Origin: Sinobacterium norvegicum
GTDB taxonomy: Bacteria > Pseudomonadota > Gammaproteobacteria > Pseudomonadales > Sinobacteriaceae
DNA length: 64,000 nucleotides
Direction: 5' to 3'
Assembly (NCBI RefSeq): GCF_923077115.1
Contig: NZ_CAKLPX010000001.1
Span: 868,001-932,000, forward strand
Shown piece after piece: positions 40,801 to 49,989 of the stretch. The notes under the pieces are model-generated. The model had not been told where the DNA came from, did no database searches, and saw only the letters and a list, made by a program, of their open reading frames with translations. Numbering within the stretch: position 1 is the stretch's first letter; every line of letters starts with the position of its first letter. The position numbers were made by a program, and so were the translations under genes.

Positions 40801-41344
40801 CACCATGAACATGCTCCTCGTCACCGGCGCGCCCGGTGCGATGGAGTTCTAGGTAATAGCTATCCGGGTATAAGTTTTGCCAGTAGCGAGCCTGCTGTGC
40901 TGCCAACTCAAGATCGCCGGCCAGGATCGAGCGACCGACATCGCCGAAACGACTACCACTCAAGGCAATAATCCCCTCGTGATAAAACTCCAGCCATTCA
41001 CGCTCAATAACGGCAATATCACGGTCCTGACCCTGCTGATAGGCCAGCGAGATAAGTTCGGTGATGTTACGATAACCCGTGTTATTACGAGCAAACAGTG
41101 TGAGCAAACTCGGTTCGCTGCCATCCGGCGAGCGAACATAAAAATCACAGCCATAAATCGGCTTAACGCCGCTTGCTTGAGCCGCCTTTTGAAACTTTAC
41201 CAGGCAGTAAAAATTACAATGATCAGTAACGGCAACCGCCGGCATGCCCATTTGCGCCACCTTGGCGACCAGGGGTTTTAAGCGGACTAATCCGTCGATC
41301 AGAGAGTATTCTGTATGTAGTCGAAGATGAACAAACTGGGTCAT
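37856..41344 (-). CDS. dnaE: DNA polymerase III subunit alpha
   Basis: A 1162-residue replicative polymerase, full length for DnaE1. The N-terminal PHP domain opens FVHLRLHTEYSLIDGLV. The palm carries GPGRGSGAGSLVAY and the catalytic aspartates in MPDFDVDFCMDNRD. The fingers follow, then the helix-hairpin-helix and OB-fold (IAGLIVDVRTMRSKRGDNIAFVVLDD) and the tau-binding C-terminus. The ATG at 41344 is 14 bp past rnhB. The 37625-37855 gap to accA is 231 bp without a gene. Confidence 0.98.
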   Translation of the reverse strand: MTQFVHLRLHTEYSLIDGLVRLKPLVAKVAQMGMPAVAVTDHCNFYCLVKFQKAAQASGVKPIYGCDFYVRSPDGSEPSLLTLFARNNTGYRNITELISLAYQQGQDRDIAVIEREWLEFYHEGIIALSGSRFGDVGRSILAGDLELAAQQARYWQNLYPDSYYLELHRTGRAGDEEHVHGAVELARANGIPVVATNDVRFIDADDFEAHESRVCIYDQVQIEDPKRERLYSAEQYLRSAEEMQALFADIPSAITNSVEIAKRCTAEAALGTYFLPEYPIPRGDATDTFFRKICYEGLEERLEFLFDTSVEGFDKTRLKYEERLRFELDIILQMGFPGYFLIVMDFIQWGKDHGIPVGPGRGSGAGSLVAYALKITDLDPLEYELLFERFLNPERVSMPDFDVDFCMDNRDKVISYVADNYGRNAVSQIITFGTMAAKAVVRDVARIQGKPYGLADKLSKLIPFEVGMTLSKAFEQEESLRDFVDTDSSAGEIWSMAKQLEGTIRGVGKHAGGVVIAPTKLTDFSPLYCDEDGNGLVTQYDKGDVEDAGLVKFDFLGLRTLTIVDWAVKMIDPKLAREGKDPLDIMAIPLEDKDTFELLMRAETTAVFQLESRGMKDLIKRLLPDCFEDIIALVALFRPGPLQSGMVDNFINRKHGREEISFPDVQYQHECLEPILRPTYGIILYQEQVMQIAQELAGYSLGGADMLRRAMGKKKPEEMAKQRAIFEEGAVKKEIDGHLAMKIFDLVEKFAGYGFNKSHSAAYALVSYQTCWLKTHHPSEFMAATMSSELQNTDKIVIFVEECRRMNQALILPDVNLGDYMFTVDLEGRIVYGLGAIKGLGEGPVESLLEARKDGPFKDLFDFCSRVDLRKVNKRALEALVRSGAFDQLGVDRPVLMAALPEAVKAAEQSRNNSDAGMMDLFGDVVSSSTTDDPYGDFRNVRRWTGRERLDGERDTLGLYVTGHPIDDYEKEIRQFVRQRIVDLRPEKHPQFIAGLIVDVRTMRSKRGDNIAFVVLDDRSARIEVAVFAECFADYREKLVKDSIVVIEGNVKYDDYSESQKVQAKSVTTFFEARQQYAKGVLIQCDGQDFHPGFSSELEGILSHREDGQSSTDGSPVFIDYHQSGAQARLSLADTWKVIPDDATMLRLGERFGMDNVSLYYG

Positions 41345-41358
41345 TAACCGTTCCGGTG

Positions 41359-41970
41359 TTAACTGTTTTGAAGAGCCCGTTGAACAGGGCCAAATGAGCG
41401 ACGATGCTCTACCAATACACCATGATCGGCAATCGCTTGCAAATGCTGTTTTGTCGGATACCCCTTGTGGCCGGCAAAACCGTACTCAGGGTGGCGACGA
41501 TCAAGCGCGACCATCTCTCGGTCTCGCGTCACCTTGGCTATAATAGAAGCAGCGCTGATTTCAGCCACTTTGCCATCGCCTTTTACAATCGCCTCGCTAT
41601 CATAACGCCATACTGGCGTACGATTACCGTCGACCAGCACCTTGCCTGGTTCAATGGCCAAACCCTCTACCGCTCTGGTCATCGCCAGCATTGTTGCCTG
41701 CAAAATATTCAGTTGATCAATCTCGGCAACCGAGGCTCGACCTACCGACCAGCATAAAGCCTTTTGCTGAATCTCATCGAACAGCGATTCGCGCTTTTTT
41801 TCAGTGAGCTTCTTGGAGTCATTAAGACCGACTATTGGCTTGGCAGGGTCAAGAATAACCGCTGCGGTGACCACATCACCTGCCAGTGGTCCTCGCCCTA
41901 CCTCATCAACACCGGCGATCAACACACCGCCACCTTGAGCGACAACAGATTCAAACAAGTCAGATTGCAT
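41359..41970 (-). CDS. rnhB: Ribonuclease HII
   Basis: A 203-residue enzyme that removes ribonucleotides from RNA-DNA hybrids. Catalytic acids are in [23 protein letters not shown] (Asp and Glu), VLVDGNRTP and [12 protein letters not shown]. The histidine-rich end reads [17 protein letters not shown]. It lies 3 bp after lpxB and before dnaE, the same order as in E. coli. Confidence 0.96.
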   Translation of the reverse strand: MQSDLFESVVAQGGGVLIAGVDEVGRGPLAGDVVTAAVILDPAKPIVGLNDSKKLTEKKRESLFDEIQQKALCWSVGRASVAEIDQLNILQATMLAMTRAVEGLAIEPGKVLVDGNRTPVWRYDSEAIVKGDGKVAEISAASIIAKVTRDREMVALDRRHPEYGFAGHKGYPTKQHLQAIADHGVLVEHRRSFGPVQRALQNS

Positions 41971-41973
41971 TTT

Positions 41974-43146
41974 CTAGCCTTCAATAAGGGCCAGAAGAGC
42001 GGTTGCTGCTTTTTCACTGGCCTGTTGTTTTAGCTGCTGATGGTAGTCAGTAAACTCTGCCGCCAAAATATCAACATCCATTGAACCATCCAATCGTTGC
42101 AGGGTTAGCTGGGTAAGGTTTTCGACATTGGCATCATCTTGGATGGCCTCAGGGACTAACATTTTATTAGCCAGCAAATTAGGCAGCGAGAAATAATCCA
42201 ATTTAATCATACGACTGAACAGAGCGTATGAATATTTCCCCAGACGGTAGCTTACCACCATCGGCTTCTTCAGTAGCATCGCTTCCAGAGCGGTAGTACC
42301 AGAGGCCAGCAAGACGGCATCCGATGCCTCCATAGCGGTATGAGAGTCTCCGTCTAATAACAGTAACATCTCGTTGATTCGCTGTTTCTCAGCCTCGTCA
42401 AGACCATCAATGATTGCTATCAACTGTTCTTTTCGTGCCGCATTTGCCGTCGGCAAGACCAATTTCAATGCCGGTATTTGCTGCTGAATACGCAGCGCAA
42501 CCTGCAAAAACAGCGGCCCCAAATGCTTAATTTCAGAACCGCGACTGCCTGGCATTAGGCATAACACTCGGGCACTGTCGTCGAGCGACAACCGTGCCCT
42601 GGCGCCGCTGGTGTCTGGCTGCATAGGCAGCTGATCCGCCAAAGGGTGGCCAACAAAAGTCACCGGTATTTCAAAGCGCCGGTAAAAATCTGCCTCGAAA
42701 GGTAGCAGTGTTAGCATCATATCGACTGCTTTCTTGACCTTAAAGACGCGTTTCTGGCGCCACGCCCAAATAGAGGGGCTGACATAGTGAGCCGTTTTAA
42801 TACCGGCCTCACGCAGTTTCAATTCGATGGTAAGATTAAAATCCGGCGCATCGATGCCAAGAAACAAATCTGGGGGCGTGTTTTTAAAGTGTCTGATAAT
42901 ACCTGAGCGCATCGATATTAACTCAGGTAATCGCTTGAGAGGCTCGACTATTCCCATCACCGACAAACGGTCCATTTGATAGTGTGAGTTAAAGCCCTCT
43001 GCAATCATCAGAGGGCCACCGATGCCCTCAAACTCAATGTTGCCATATTGCTTTTTCAATTGTTTGATCAGGCTGGCACCAAGAATATCTCCAGATGCCT
43101 CGCCAACCACCATACCAATTCGCAATGGCGCAAGCTGCTGTTCCAT
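41974..43146 (-). CDS. lpxB: Lipid-A-disaccharide synthase
   Basis: A 390-residue GT-B glycosyltransferase that joins UDP-diacylglucosamine and lipid X. Motifs include VVGEASGDILGASLI, FEGIGGPLM, GIDAPDFNL, HYVSPSIWAWRQKRV, FVGHPLAD, LPGSRGSEI and LLASGTTALEAML. Start and lpxA stop overlap by one base (TAATG). Confidence 0.96.
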   Translation of the reverse strand: MEQQLAPLRIGMVVGEASGDILGASLIKQLKKQYGNIEFEGIGGPLMIAEGFNSHYQMDRLSVMGIVEPLKRLPELISMRSGIIRHFKNTPPDLFLGIDAPDFNLTIELKLREAGIKTAHYVSPSIWAWRQKRVFKVKKAVDMMLTLLPFEADFYRRFEIPVTFVGHPLADQLPMQPDTSGARARLSLDDSARVLCLMPGSRGSEIKHLGPLFLQVALRIQQQIPALKLVLPTANAARKEQLIAIIDGLDEAEKQRINEMLLLLDGDSHTAMEASDAVLLASGTTALEAMLLKKPMVVSYRLGKYSYALFSRMIKLDYFSLPNLLANKMLVPEAIQDDANVENLTQLTLQRLDGSMDVDILAAEFTDYHQQLKQQASEKAATALLALIEG

Positions 43147-43916
43147 TAGCGAACAATACCGCGGGTAGAACTCTCTAACGACTCGATGTAGACATTCACC
43201 TCGGGGGCGTCCTCGGCTAAAATACGTAGCTGCACCAACGCCTCTTCCACTGTCAGCCCTTGGCGATAGATAATCTTATAGGCCTTCTTAATGGCCGAGA
43301 TTGATTCTTTGCTATAACCACGGCGACGCAAACCTTCCGAGTTTATCCCCTTGGCATCGGCAGGCGTTCCCTGCACCGTGGTATACGCTGGCACATCCTT
43401 GGCAATACCACTGCCCATACCGACAAAGCTGTGGGCGCCGATACGACAGAATTGATGAATCAACGAATAGCCAGAAATAATCGCCCAGTCATCGACGATG
43501 ACATGGCCGGCTAAAGAGGCATTATTAATTAATATAGTGTTATTACCCACGACACTGTCGTGGCCGATATGAACATAGGCCATCAACAGGTTATCGTTAC
43601 CAATAGTGGTCTCAGAACGGTCTTGGATGGTTCCCCGGTGAATCGTCACACCCTCACGAATCACGTTATTATCGCCAATGACCAAGCGCGTCGGCTCGCC
43701 GTTATACTTCAAATCGGGGGTTTCATCACCGATGGTGGAAAACTGGAAAATTCGGTTGTTACGACCGATTTTAGTGGGGCCTTTAATCACCACATGCGAC
43801 GAAATAACACAGCCTTCGTCAATTTCAACATCCGGGCCTACCAGTGTCCAGGGGCCTATTTCTACGTTTTCGGCAATTTTAGCCGAAGGGTCAATTATTG
43901 CTGTTGGATCAATCAC
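43146..43916 (-). CDS. lpxA: Acyl-ACP--UDP-N-acetylglucosamine O-acyltransferase
   Basis: A 256-residue left-handed beta-helix enzyme that begins lipid A synthesis. The hexapeptide repeats run from IDPTAIIDPSAKIAENVEIGPW to about residue 180, with the catalytic histidine in MAYVHIGHDSVVG. The C-terminal helices (RRRGYSKESISAIKKAYKII) are typical. The start is a GTG at 43916: it directly follows the fabZ stop (2-nt gap), has GGAAGAAG as ribosome binding site, and yields the usual length. The longer frame up to 43958 overlaps fabZ. Confidence 0.95.
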   Translation of the reverse strand: MIDPTAIIDPSAKIAENVEIGPWTLVGPDVEIDEGCVISSHVVIKGPTKIGRNNRIFQFSTIGDETPDLKYNGEPTRLVIGDNNVIREGVTIHRGTIQDRSETTIGNDNLLMAYVHIGHDSVVGNNTILINNASLAGHVIVDDWAIISGYSLIHQFCRIGAHSFVGMGSGIAKDVPAYTTVQGTPADAKGINSEGLRRRGYSKESISAIKKAYKIIYRQGLTVEEALVQLRILAEDAPEVNVYIESLESSTRGIVR

Positions 43917-43918
43917 TG

Positions 43919-44356
43919 CTACTTCTTCCGGTCCGCACAAATAATAGAGGCTGAACAAGCCAACTCATCGCCAACATAGGCCTGGCAATCAAACTTCCAG
44001 ATACCTCTCTTCTGAGAGACAATTTGCGCCTTTAGCGTCAGACAATCACCGGGCACCACTTGACGCTTAAAACGTACTTTGTCGGCACCGGCAAATAAAT
44101 AAAGCGAGCCATCAGCGGAGGTTTTATTCATGGTTTTAAAACCTAAAATACCCGCAGCCTGTCCCATGGCTTCGATAATCATCACACCCGGCATGATCGG
44201 GGTGTCAGGGAAATGGCCATTAAAATAGGGTTCATTGACCGTGACGTTTTTATAGGCAGTAATGCACTTACCTTCTTCGACCTCAACCACGCGATCTACC
44301 ATTAAAAAGGGGTAGCGCTGAGGCAGGTGCTCACGTATTTCTGCAATCGTCATCAT
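43919..44356 (-). CDS. fabZ: 3-hydroxyacyl-ACP dehydratase FabZ
   Basis: A 145-residue hot-dog-fold dehydratase of fatty acid synthesis. It begins [23 protein letters not shown]. The active-site histidine is in [13 protein letters not shown] and the glutamate in [12 protein letters not shown]. Placed between lpxD and lpxA, where it balances phospholipid and lipid A synthesis. Confidence 0.97.
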   Translation of the reverse strand: MMTIAEIREHLPQRYPFLMVDRVVEVEEGKCITAYKNVTVNEPYFNGHFPDTPIMPGVMIIEAMGQAAGILGFKTMNKTSADGSLYLFAGADKVRFKRQVVPGDCLTLKAQIVSQKRGIWKFDCQAYVGDELACSASIICADRKK

Positions 44357-44432
44357 AGCGATATCTAACTCAAATAATAAAGCTTAGTATTTATAGGGGG
44401 AATGGCAATTTTCGTAGCTGACTAGTATACAG

Positions 44433-45458
44433 CTATTTTTTCAATAGTTTTTCGATCTTCTTCACTCGCTCGAATAATTTATCGAGCTGACTCACTCGCA
44501 CAGCGCTGCGACGCCAAGCAGAGGTCTCAAGCATTGGCGAACCGGAGGAGAAAGAACCCGATTGCTTAATCGATTTTGACACCACGGTACGACCACTGAC
44601 CTGAACGCCGTCAGCAATCGTCAGATGACCCGAAATTCCAACGCCACCGGCGATAATACATCGCCTACCGATGGTTACACTGCCTGCAATACCTGCACAA
44701 CCAGCAATGGCAGTACCTTCGCCAATGCTGCAATTATGACCTATATGAACCAGGTTATCGATAATCACATGATCGTGTATTTCGGTACTCCCTAAGGCAC
44801 CCCGATCAATGGTTGAGTTACAACCGATAGAAACATGATTGCCAATAACCACACCACCCAGCTGGGCAATGCGATGCCAGCCCTCAGCTGTTGGCGCAAA
44901 ACCGAAGCCGTCGGCTCCAATGACAGAGCCACTGTGAAGCGTACAATGCTGACCTACAACCACTTTATGATATAGCGTCACATTAGCATGCAACAGGGTA
45001 TTAGCCCCTATTTCACAGCCTTCAGACACCACACAACCCGCGCCTACGACAACATTATCAGCCAGCACGACACCGGCCTCAATGACTGCATTAGCACCGA
45101 TCGACACATTGTCACCCAGACTGGCGGTGGCATCGACGATTGATGACGCAGCAACGCCAGGCTGGCGAACAGGCGCATCATCAAACAGCACCGAAGCCTT
45201 GGCAAAGGCAAGATAAGGGTTTTTCACCAACAGCCGAGCACCGGCATAATAATCAGTGTGCTCAGCCTTCATAATAACTGCCGCAGCCTGACTTTGAGAC
45301 AGGTCAGCCAGATACTTTTCATCCGAGATAAAGGTTATCTGACAAGCCTGCGCCTGCCCAGGATTGGCTAAACCGGTAGCAACAATGGCGCCATCACCGA
45401 TTAATTCAGCCTCTAGTAAGCCAGCTAACTCTGCCAGCGTGTAGTGCCTGACAGACAT
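44433..45458 (-). CDS. lpxD: UDP-3-O-(3-hydroxyacyl)glucosamine N-acyltransferase
   Basis: A 341-residue trimeric enzyme for the third step of lipid A synthesis. The N-terminal uridine-binding domain has ITFISDEKYLADL and VKNPYLAFAKAS. The hexapeptide-repeat beta-helix follows with GFAPTAEGWHRI and the catalytic region NLVHIGHNCSIGEGT. A C-terminal helix ends it (LFERVKKIEKLL). Start overlaps the skp stop by one base (TAATG). Confidence 0.96.
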   Translation of the reverse strand: MSVRHYTLAELAGLLEAELIGDGAIVATGLANPGQAQACQITFISDEKYLADLSQSQAAAVIMKAEHTDYYAGARLLVKNPYLAFAKASVLFDDAPVRQPGVAASSIVDATASLGDNVSIGANAVIEAGVVLADNVVVGAGCVVSEGCEIGANTLLHANVTLYHKVVVGQHCTLHSGSVIGADGFGFAPTAEGWHRIAQLGGVVIGNHVSIGCNSTIDRGALGSTEIHDHVIIDNLVHIGHNCSIGEGTAIAGCAGIAGSVTIGRRCIIAGGVGISGHLTIADGVQVSGRTVVSKSIKQSGSFSSGSPMLETSAWRRSAVRVSQLDKLFERVKKIEKLLKK

Positions 45459-45985
45459 TAATTAGCTTCGTTCAAACGCTGAGTGACCAACGTAGTAATG
45501 TCGAAGGCTGGGTCGACATGAATGGCCGCTTGACGATCCAATAACAAGCCAATTTTTTGCTCTTTTACAACCACAGCCATCACTTCACGTACCTTTGGCT
45601 CCATTGCGCGCAGTACTTTGCCGTAGATTTCCTGACCCATCTTTTTCAGCTTATTTTCTTCATACTGGATATCGGCCAACTTACCTTTGAATTCGTTCTG
45701 CAGCGATTCCTTCTCAGCAGTACTCATGGTAGCACCGTCTTTCTTGAACTTTTCTTCTAACGCTGTTGCTTCGCCAGAAAGCTTTTTCAGCGCGTCGGTA
45801 CCGCTTTTATATTCAGGGATGGACTGCATTTTTTTCATCTGACTCTTAGCCGTCTCAGTTTCGAAAATAGCTTTTTCAATATTAACAACGGCAATCTTAC
45901 CCTCGGCCGCAGCAACAGTAGAGAAGCTGAGCAAACTAAACATTGCGGCAAACACTGCCAAACTTACTTTCATCGATTTCAACAT
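45458..45985 (-). CDS. skp: Periplasmic chaperone Skp (OmpH family)
   Basis: A 175-residue chaperone that holds unfolded outer-membrane proteins. Signal peptide ends near STVAAAEGK. After it come IAVVNIEKAIFETE and a long coiled-coil hairpin (about residues 50-115, rich in Lys and Glu), then the C-terminal strand LLLDRQAAIHVDPAFDIT. Placed between bamA and lpxD as in most gammaproteobacteria. Confidence 0.92.
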   Translation of the reverse strand: MLKSMKVSLAVFAAMFSLLSFSTVAAAEGKIAVVNIEKAIFETETAKSQMKKMQSIPEYKSGTDALKKLSGEATALEEKFKKDGATMSTAEKESLQNEFKGKLADIQYEENKLKKMGQEIYGKVLRAMEPKVREVMAVVVKEQKIGLLLDRQAAIHVDPAFDITTLVTQRLNEAN

Positions 45986-46024
45986 GGGTATTACTCCAAT
46001 TTTAATAATGGGTTTTTTGTTTAT

Positions 46025-48565
46025 TTAAAATGCCTGACCAAGAGAGAACTGGAATACCTCGGTATCATCGTTCTCGCCTTCATTAAATGGCTTGGCCAAA
46101 CTGAAGGTTAACGGGCCGAAACCAGTAATCCAGGTTAAGCCAACACCAACGGAATAACGCAATTCAGCGGCATCCGGCTTATAGCAATCTTGCTGGTCTT
46201 CATAACAGTCGGTGCTGAATACATTACCCGCATCCAAGAAAAAGGCGGTACGCAGTGAGCGCTTATCTTTGACAAACGGCGCCGGGAAGATCAATTCGAT
46301 ACTACCCTCGACCAAGACGTTACCACCGAACGGGTCTGAGCTATCCAGCGGATTTGATACATAGGTGCCGGTTTCGGGGTCATAGACATAGCCACAGGTG
46401 CTCGAATCACTCTGGTCGACACAATTGACCTGATAAGATTGCGCAGGCGTCGACTGCGGTCCAAGGGTATTACTCTTAAACCCCCTGACCGAGCCATAGC
46501 CGCCGGCATAGAAGTTTTCGAAGAATGGCAGATGCTCGATATCGCCATAACCATCGCCATAGCCCAGCTCGCCACGGAAACGCAACGTCAGCGACTTGGT
46601 GAGTGGCATAAAGTACTGACCATTATAAGTTAGCTTGTAATAGGTTAAGTCTGAACCCGGCACCGCCATATCGATGGCAACAGACTGGGAATAACCCCGA
46701 GTGGCCAATTGGCCGCGGTTCAGCGTCGACTGGGTCCAGCTGGCAGACATCTTAAACAGGTTGTAGCGATCACCGTAGACATCAATAAAGCCACCCTGAT
46801 CGAAGGTCTGAAAATAATCATCGTTAACCGGGTCGAGGCTGCCGCTGGTATCGATGGTGCCATCGGGGTTCAGCGTCCAAGAGCCATCAATCCAGCCTTG
46901 CTCAAGCGGTGAGCGGGTAATCTCCTGCACGGCATATTCACCGGTGGTAATGTGGGTGTTCTGGTAGCCGAGGCTGAAGCCGAGACGCTCGGTTTCCTTG
47001 ATCGGATAACCAAAGTTCATCGCCGCACCGTAGCTGTTGGTGCTGTAACTGGCAACGTTGACCTCTTCCAAATTAGTTTCACGATAATAGACGCTGAAAC
47101 CACGGCTGACGCCATCCTCGGTATAGTAAGGGTTAACATAGCTGTAACTGGCTGTGCGCTGATAACTACTGAAGTTAACACCGACACCGACACGGTTACC
47201 GGTGCCCATAAAGTTATTCTGTTGTATATTGGCACCCAAAATCATACCGGTACCCTGTGCATAACCAACACTGGCGCCGATACTGCCCGAGGGTTGCTCT
47301 TCAACCGTATACTCGACGTCAACCAGGTCATCGGTACCGGCTACCTCACGGGTATCAACACTGACGCCCTTGAAGAAACCTAGCCTCTCGAGACGGACTC
47401 GGCCCTGTTCGATACTGGATGTCGAGGCGGTAGCCGCCTCCATCTGACGCATCTCTCGGCGCAGGACATCATCGCGGGTCTTGGTATTACCTCTGAAAGC
47501 AATACGGCGGACATAAGCACGTTTGCCCGGGTCGACAAAGAACTTCAACGAAACTGTATTGTCCTCTTCATTGATTTCAGGACGCCCCACCACCTTGGCA
47601 AAGGTATAGCCGGCGTTACCCAACCGCTGCGTAACATACTCCTCAGAGCGGGTGACAAACGTCTGCGAAAAAGTTTGCCCTGTTTGCACGATCAAAAACT
47701 TACTCAATTCTTCCTCTGGCACGACCAAATCACCGGATAGTTCGACATCAGAGACGATAAATTCTTCACCCTCGTTGACGTTAATGGTGATATAGACCGA
47801 CTCACGGTCAGGAGTAATAGAGACCTGCGACGATTCTAAGCGATAATTGATATAACCGCGGTCGAGGTAATAGGATTGAAGCTTTTCAATATCACCCTGC
47901 AGCTTTTCTTTAGAGTATTTATCGTCACCACTGATCCAAGAAAACATGCCGGTGCTACGCAACTCGAAGTTATCGAGCAACTCTTTATTATCGTAAACAG
48001 AGTTACCCACAATATTGACGTTGCGAATGCGCGCCACATTACCTTCGTTAACATTAATATTAACAGCGACACGGTTACGTGGTTCCTGTTGCACCTCGGT
48101 ATCGATAGACGCGTCATAACGCCCCTGAGAAACGTACTGACGCTGAAGCTCTAAACGCATGCCCTCAAGGGTCGAACGTTTAAGTACCTTGCCTTCAGCG
48201 AGGCCGGCCCCCTTCAAACCCTCTAACAGGGCATCGGTTTCAATCGCCTTATTACCCTCAATATTAATCTCACTGATAGAGGGCCGCTCCAGCACCTGAA
48301 TCACAAGCACATCGCCATCGCGGCCAATTTGAATATCATCAAAATTACCAGTACTGAATAACGTCTTAGCCGAGTGGCGTAACATTGATGCATCAACGTT
48401 GTCATTGACACTCAGGGGGAGAGCCGAAAAGACGCTACCAGCAGAGATACGCTGCAAGCCCTCTACTCGAATGTCAGAAACCACAAACTGCTCTGCCCAA
48501 GCAGGCAGCGAAAATGCCGCAGCTAAAAGCCCGGCTATGTAAAACTTCTTTTTAATGTATAACAT
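46025..48565 (-). CDS. bamA: Outer-membrane protein assembly factor BamA
   Basis: An 846-residue Omp85 protein, core of the BAM complex. Signal peptide ends SLPAWA. Five POTRA domains follow (FVVSDIRVEGLQRIS opens the first; AYVRRIAFRGNTKTRDDV the fifth), then the 16-strand barrel with the conserved GSVRGFKSNTLGP in loop 6 and the terminal FSLGQAF. Two cysteine pairs sit in extracellular loops (CVDQSDSSTCG and CYEDQQDCY). Start is the ATG at 48565; the longest frame starts with a TTG at 48580. Confidence 0.96.
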   Translation of the reverse strand: MLYIKKKFYIAGLLAAAFSLPAWAEQFVVSDIRVEGLQRISAGSVFSALPLSVNDNVDASMLRHSAKTLFSTGNFDDIQIGRDGDVLVIQVLERPSISEINIEGNKAIETDALLEGLKGAGLAEGKVLKRSTLEGMRLELQRQYVSQGRYDASIDTEVQQEPRNRVAVNINVNEGNVARIRNVNIVGNSVYDNKELLDNFELRSTGMFSWISGDDKYSKEKLQGDIEKLQSYYLDRGYINYRLESSQVSITPDRESVYITINVNEGEEFIVSDVELSGDLVVPEEELSKFLIVQTGQTFSQTFVTRSEEYVTQRLGNAGYTFAKVVGRPEINEEDNTVSLKFFVDPGKRAYVRRIAFRGNTKTRDDVLRREMRQMEAATASTSSIEQGRVRLERLGFFKGVSVDTREVAGTDDLVDVEYTVEEQPSGSIGASVGYAQGTGMILGANIQQNNFMGTGNRVGVGVNFSSYQRTASYSYVNPYYTEDGVSRGFSVYYRETNLEEVNVASYSTNSYGAAMNFGYPIKETERLGFSLGYQNTHITTGEYAVQEITRSPLEQGWIDGSWTLNPDGTIDTSGSLDPVNDDYFQTFDQGGFIDVYGDRYNLFKMSASWTQSTLNRGQLATRGYSQSVAIDMAVPGSDLTYYKLTYNGQYFMPLTKSLTLRFRGELGYGDGYGDIEHLPFFENFYAGGYGSVRGFKSNTLGPQSTPAQSYQVNCVDQSDSSTCGYVYDPETGTYVSNPLDSSDPFGGNVLVEGSIELIFPAPFVKDKRSLRTAFFLDAGNVFSTDCYEDQQDCYKPDAAELRYSVGVGLTWITGFGPLTFSLAKPFNEGENDDTEVFQFSLGQAF

Positions 48566-48615
48566 GTTACAAAAAATCAACCCAACATCTATGCATGCGA
48601 ACAGGCAAAAAAAGC

Positions 48616-49965
48616 CTATAAGCGCATAATATCATTATAGAAAGCCAAAATCATGACCCCGAGTACTACGGCCAAACCAAGCTGCGTGCCTACTAATTGC
48701 ACTTTCTCTGGTACCGGTTTACCAGTGACAGCTTCAATACTGTAATAGAGCAAATGACCACCATCCAAAACGGGTATCGGCAGTAAATTCAAAACGCCCA
48801 AACTAATACTTAATAATGCCAAAACCCCAATATATTGCTCGAAGCCGGACTGTACAGAAGTAGACGCCACTTTAGCAATGGTAATAGGTCCACTCAAGTT
48901 TTTTGATGAAATCCGACCCGTTATCAACTTACCCATAGCCGAAAGCGTGAAAACAGACATATCCCATGTCTTTTCTGACGCCTTCACCAAGGCGCCAAAG
49001 ATAGAGTAATGATATCGTCTTAAGTAGTCCTCTGGAATTTTAGGTGAAACACCAACCTGACCAACAACGCCCCCTTCTTTTAAGCTTATCGGCTTGGGCA
49101 CTATCACCAAAATATTCTCAACACCATTACGTTCGACCGTTAGATCGAGCTTTTTATCCGCACTGGCCCTAATTAATTCCACCCAAGCAACCCAACTCTC
49201 TACAGTCTCTCCATCGACAGCAAGCACTTTATCGCCAGTAATCAGCCCGGCCTCGACCGCAGCCGAACCCTCAACCACCCGGTCAATCACCACAGGGAAA
49301 TCCGGCCCACCCAGCTGCAAACCAATATTGGCCAATAGATCGGGCTCCTCATTACCGCTCAACCAGCGCTCGATAGGTAATTGCAGCTGATCGACCAAAT
49401 CAGAGCCCGGTACGGTGACCGACAACGCTATAGTACCCGTGTCACCTATTCTAAAGAGCAATTGCTGCATCACAGCCTGCCAGGTCGCGGTTGACTCCCC
49501 ATCAATCGCGACAATCTCCTGCCCCGGCTTAAGGCCAGCCTCTGCTGCCAACGACATCGGCTCCACCGCCTTAACCATCGGCGCAACACCCGTCACCCCC
49601 ATACCGAAAACAAACCAGTAAGCCGCGATCGCCAAGATAAAATTAGCTAACGGCCCCGCTGCAACAATAGCGATACGAGACCAGACAGACTGACGATTAA
49701 AGGCATAGGGTAGATCGGCCTCCGCCACACCCCCCTCACGCTCGTCGATCATGCGAACGTAGCCGCCAAGCGGAATAGCCGCAATAGTGTATTCAGTCCC
49801 CTGCTTATCCTTCCAGCTGATTAAACTCTTACCAAAACCTATCGAAAAGCAGACCACCTTGACACCACAGCGCCTAGCCACCCAAAAGTGGCCAAACTCA
49901 TGAATAGTCACCAAAATACCAAAGGTGATTACTCCCATTAGAATTATTTGCAAGGTCTCAAACAC
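48616..49965 (-). CDS. rseP: Site-2 protease RseP
   Basis: A 449-residue inner-membrane zinc protease that cleaves the anti-sigma factor RseA in the envelope-stress pathway. The HExxH motif is in TIHEFGHFWVARR in the first helix. Two PDZ domains follow (about residues 115-195 and 205-285; AGLKPGQEIVAIDG and AGLITGDKVLAVDG). The third zinc ligand is in NLLPIPVLDGGHLLYY. Placed between dxr and bamA. Confidence 0.96.
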   Translation of the reverse strand: MFETLQIILMGVITFGILVTIHEFGHFWVARRCGVKVVCFSIGFGKSLISWKDKQGTEYTIAAIPLGGYVRMIDEREGGVAEADLPYAFNRQSVWSRIAIVAAGPLANFILAIAAYWFVFGMGVTGVAPMVKAVEPMSLAAEAGLKPGQEIVAIDGESTATWQAVMQQLLFRIGDTGTIALSVTVPGSDLVDQLQLPIERWLSGNEEPDLLANIGLQLGGPDFPVVIDRVVEGSAAVEAGLITGDKVLAVDGETVESWVAWVELIRASADKKLDLTVERNGVENILVIVPKPISLKEGGVVGQVGVSPKIPEDYLRRYHYSIFGALVKASEKTWDMSVFTLSAMGKLITGRISSKNLSGPITIAKVASTSVQSGFEQYIGVLALLSISLGVLNLLPIPVLDGGHLLYYSIEAVTGKPVPEKVQLVGTQLGLAVVLGVMILAFYNDIMRL

Positions 49966-49989
49966 GAATCATTCTCTGTTTCATTAAAC